43,944 nt of DNA from NCBI GenBank assembly GCA_028821515.1, contig JAPPGA010000080.1, forward strand, positions 1 to 43,944, given 5' to 3'. The notes beneath the pieces are model-generated. The model had not been told where the DNA came from and did not search any database. It saw only the letters and a program-made list of their open reading frames with translations. This document shows, one piece after another, positions 42,161 through 43,944 of the stretch (positions within the stretch are counted from its first letter, which is position 1; each line of letters begins with the position of its first letter). Origin of the DNA: Gammaproteobacteria bacterium (GTDB lineage: Bacteria > Pseudomonadota > Gammaproteobacteria > Pseudomonadales > Azotimanducaceae). The translations under genes and the position numbers were made by a program.

Positions 42161-42593
42161 AGCTTCAGCGACGTCCTCGACACGATTCCATCAACTTGCT
42201 GATTTAACTATTCTTTTGGGGACTTGTCCAGAACGCGTACGAGCGCGATTACTGGTTTGGTGGTGGGAACGCGAGCGCCGTGGCGGCGCGTTTTGCGACC
42301 AAGTGGGACAGGCCAACGGAAGTGTCGTGGAAACTGTCCCGGTTCTCGTTGCGGCCAGTCGCCGCGCAGCCTCAGGAACGCCGATGGTGCTGCATTCGGT
42401 CGACGCAGCTTGCGTCAACGCGGTAGGCGGATCTTCGGCAACACTCCCATCAACTGCCTGATCCCGCTGCGTCGACGATCGCATGTAGCCGCCGCCGAGT
42501 TCCTTGATTCGCATCGCTACGGTAGGATCATCTCGTCTTCAATAGGCGCTATTGGCAGCCCCGCCGTTAGGCACGGGCATTCGAGGAGGTAGA
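42161..42593. other. Debris between GNAT remnant and NERD gene
   Basis: No intact gene. One frame is open from 42208 to a stop at 42424-42426 and reads protein-like (QNAYERDYWFGGGNASAVAA, then RFATKWDRPTEVSWKL) but has no start codon; I cannot identify it. Local base content shifts abruptly near 42190-42220 (AT-rich), consistent with a junction of unrelated pieces. Confidence 0.4.
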
Positions 42594-43289
42594 TTGAAGC
42601 GAAATCCAGGCGAGTGGCTCCGTGACAGGCTGATTGACAAAGTGGTGCAAGTTGGACTGCTCGGGATGGTGGGTTGGGGTTGGCTTATCGGCGCGGGTCT
42701 AGTGCTTTGGGTGACGCGTGGTCCGGGTCAGGCGGCCCCCGAGTGGATGGTCTGGTCGTTTTTGCTCCCCGGCGCGTTGTTCGTCGGGACAGCGCTGTTC
42801 AAGGCGAAACGCGGGTGGCGGCTGGCGGACATGCGGAAGGGTGCGCGCGCGGAGGAGAGGGTCGGGCAGGCAGTCGAGTACGCGCTGACCGGCGAAGGAT
42901 GCGCAGTGGCGCACCATGTCGAGGGGGAAATCGCCAAGATAGGCGACATCGACCATCTGGTTGCAACGCCCCGCGGGCTCTGGGTAATCGAAACGAAGCA
43001 TGGGCGCGTGCCGGAGCGGGAGTTTCCGGAGACGTTGCGGCGGATCGCTCTAAATGTGGCGGGCGTCCGTAACTGGGCCCCGGGAATACAGGTGACGGGA
43101 TGTCTGGTGTTCGCCACGGAGCCGGAGAAGCGCCCGAAATCGACCTTTGACCGGGGATCGGAGAAGATCAGGTGCTTCGCGAGCCCCGAGTCGCTGATGC
43201 GCGAACTGCGGGACGAGGCGCGCTCTAAGGGGGGTAGTTCGAAAATCGCACGGCGGGTCTGGCGGCTGGCCAAGGTCGAGACTGGATAG
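42594..43289 (+). CDS. Membrane-anchored NERD-domain protein
   Basis: A 231-residue protein. Two hydrophobic segments at about residues 18-41 and 51-70 anchor it. A NERD domain follows (about 87-190): ARAEERVGQAVEYALTGEG, IGDIDHLVATPRGLWVIETK with the Asp-x(n)-Glu-x-Lys pattern of the PD-(D/E)xK fold, and NVAGVRNWAPGIQVTGCLVF. The C-terminus is basic. The start is TTG 42594, chosen because AGGAGGT lies immediately upstream and nothing with ATG fits; the open frame begins at 42552. Function is unproven; the NERD family is inferred to act on nucleic acids. It is unlike the NERD protein at 1055-2044, which has a C-terminal HTH and no membrane helices. Confidence 0.8.
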   Translation: MKRNPGEWLRDRLIDKVVQVGLLGMVGWGWLIGAGLVLWVTRGPGQAAPEWMVWSFLLPGALFVGTALFKAKRGWRLADMRKGARAEERVGQAVEYALTGEGCAVAHHVEGEIAKIGDIDHLVATPRGLWVIETKHGRVPEREFPETLRRIALNVAGVRNWAPGIQVTGCLVFATEPEKRPKSTFDRGSEKIRCFASPESLMRELRDEARSKGGSSKIARRVWRLAKVETG

Positions 43290-43561
43290 CCTGCGACGGA
43301 ACAGGCCAGGCGGCGACCGTACTCCGACCGGGAGAGTCGAGGCGCCGGGAACGCCACCGCCGTCACCGAGTCAACCCGCTACGCGGGTCCTCCGCTAGCG
43401 CTTGCGGCCCTGTCGGGTGAGACGGCGTCGTCGGCGTCGAGGAGGTTGACGATGGCCGTAAGCGAGCTTCCGGCCATCTCCGGCCCGGCGGAGCGGACGT
43501 CGCGAGCGGCAACGGCGTTGTCGTCGATCTGGTGCGCCGGGGGCGGACGGCGGCGGTTGGC
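43290..43561. other. Non-coding stretch before the right-edge frame
   Basis: 272 bases without a convincing gene. GGAGG (43441-43445) is well placed before ATG 43452, but the frame it opens (to 43832) becomes Arg/Gly/Trp-rich and does not look like protein beyond its first 40 residues. Confidence 0.3.
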
Positions 43562-43944
43562 GTGGGGAAGGTGCCAGGTTGCCGAATCACGTCCCTGGCG
43601 GCGCGGAGAGCGGCTTCGTTCGATGTTTGGTCCGCGTTTTCGCAAACGAGGGCGCTGTGGGGCGCGGTTCTGGTGTTTATCTCCGTGGATACGCTGTGGA
43701 CAAGCACCGTTTTCGCGCAAGGAGCGGAGTGGCCGCGTGGCGGGGTCCGGGTCGGGATCTGGCGTTGGGCGGGCAGGATCGGGCACGGCAGGTTGGCCGG
43801 GCTGGCGGGGACAAGCGTCGGCGATGTTGTAAGTATCTCTCGCATCCGACCGATGCTTGTCGCTCGGTCGGCGCTGAGCGGAATCGCGAGTCACTACTCC
43901 GGTCATCCTCTTCGCACCCGTTCCGTCCTTGCGGACGCCGCCGG
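43562..43944 (+). CDS. Possible partial gene running off the right edge
   Basis: A frame open from 43421 to the window end without a stop. From about GTG 43562 it reads protein-like, with a hydrophobic segment ALWGAVLVFISVDTLWTSTV ending in FAQG, like a Sec signal peptide or membrane anchor, then an Arg/Gly-rich stretch. The start is uncertain (GTG 43562 or 43571, neither with a clear ribosome site). No family was recognised. In GC-rich DNA such open frames can arise by chance. Confidence 0.25.
   Translation, partial: MGKVPGCRITSLAARRAASFDVWSAFSQTRALWGAVLVFISVDTLWTSTVFAQGAEWPRGGVRVGIWRWAGRIGHGRLAGLAGTSVGDVVSISRIRPMLVARSALSGIASHYSGHPLRTRSVLADAA

Noticed and set aside
43363-43906. Overlapping minus-strand frames at the right edge
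   Set aside because: Pro/Thr/Arg-rich with no motif; likely chance frames in GC-rich DNA.

Overview
The window looks like a piece of a high-GC gammaproteobacterial chromosome: a long block of conserved housekeeping genes with less conserved accessory DNA at both ends. The gene order resembles the Pseudomonas-type ompH-lpxD-fabZ-lpxA-lpxB-rnhB-dnaE-tilS / pyrG-kdsA-eno-ftsB-truD-nlpD / fdxA-mutS-recA-recX neighbourhood, followed by alaS-lysC and a tRNA-Ser(GCU). Lipid A and KDO genes and a TonB-dependent receptor show a Gram-negative cell with LPS. The species cannot be named from the sequence alone.

Layout. (1) 1-8.43 kb, accessory: an unrecognised gene translationally coupled to a NERD-nuclease/HTH gene; an orphan minus-strand gene; about 1.3 kb without a convincing gene but with palindromes and a possible integrase scrap; a DsbC-like lipoprotein gene, a small secreted six-cysteine protein gene and two coupled FtsX/MacB-type permease genes; and the C-terminal remnant of a tyrosine integrase. 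This DNA lies where bamA normally precedes ompH. (2) 8.43-17.97 kb, plus strand: ompH, lpxD, fabZ, lpxA, lpxB, rnhB, dnaE, tilS, tightly packed with many 4-base stop/start overlaps. dnaE carries an in-frame palindrome-rich insertion. (3) 18.03-25.07 kb, minus strand: pyrG, kdsA, eno, ftsB, truD, a DUF368 gene and nlpD, inverted relative to the Pseudomonas order as I recall it. (4) A TonB receptor gene at the far inversion joint, then mutS-fdxA (minus) and recA-recX-alaS-lysC (plus), with a clear LexA box before recA. (5) A molybdenum oxidoreductase gene and a MOSC gene where csrA is often found, then tRNA-Ser. (6) 39.4-43.9 kb, accessory: a visibly more AT-rich DUF262 gene, a decayed IS5-family element, a GNAT remnant, a membrane NERD gene and an open frame running off the right edge.

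How the genes work together. The lpx genes make the lipid A precursor and kdsA makes the KDO sugar attached to it. OmpH chaperones outer-membrane proteins. dnaE, rnhB, mutS, recA and recX serve DNA replication and repair. ftsB and nlpD act in cell division, and DUF368 proteins recycle the lipid carrier. tilS, truD, alaS and tRNA-Ser serve translation. The least explained material is the disulfide-isomerase / Cys-rich protein / permease cluster at 4.2-7.9 kb and the coupled gene pair at 0.2-2.0 kb.
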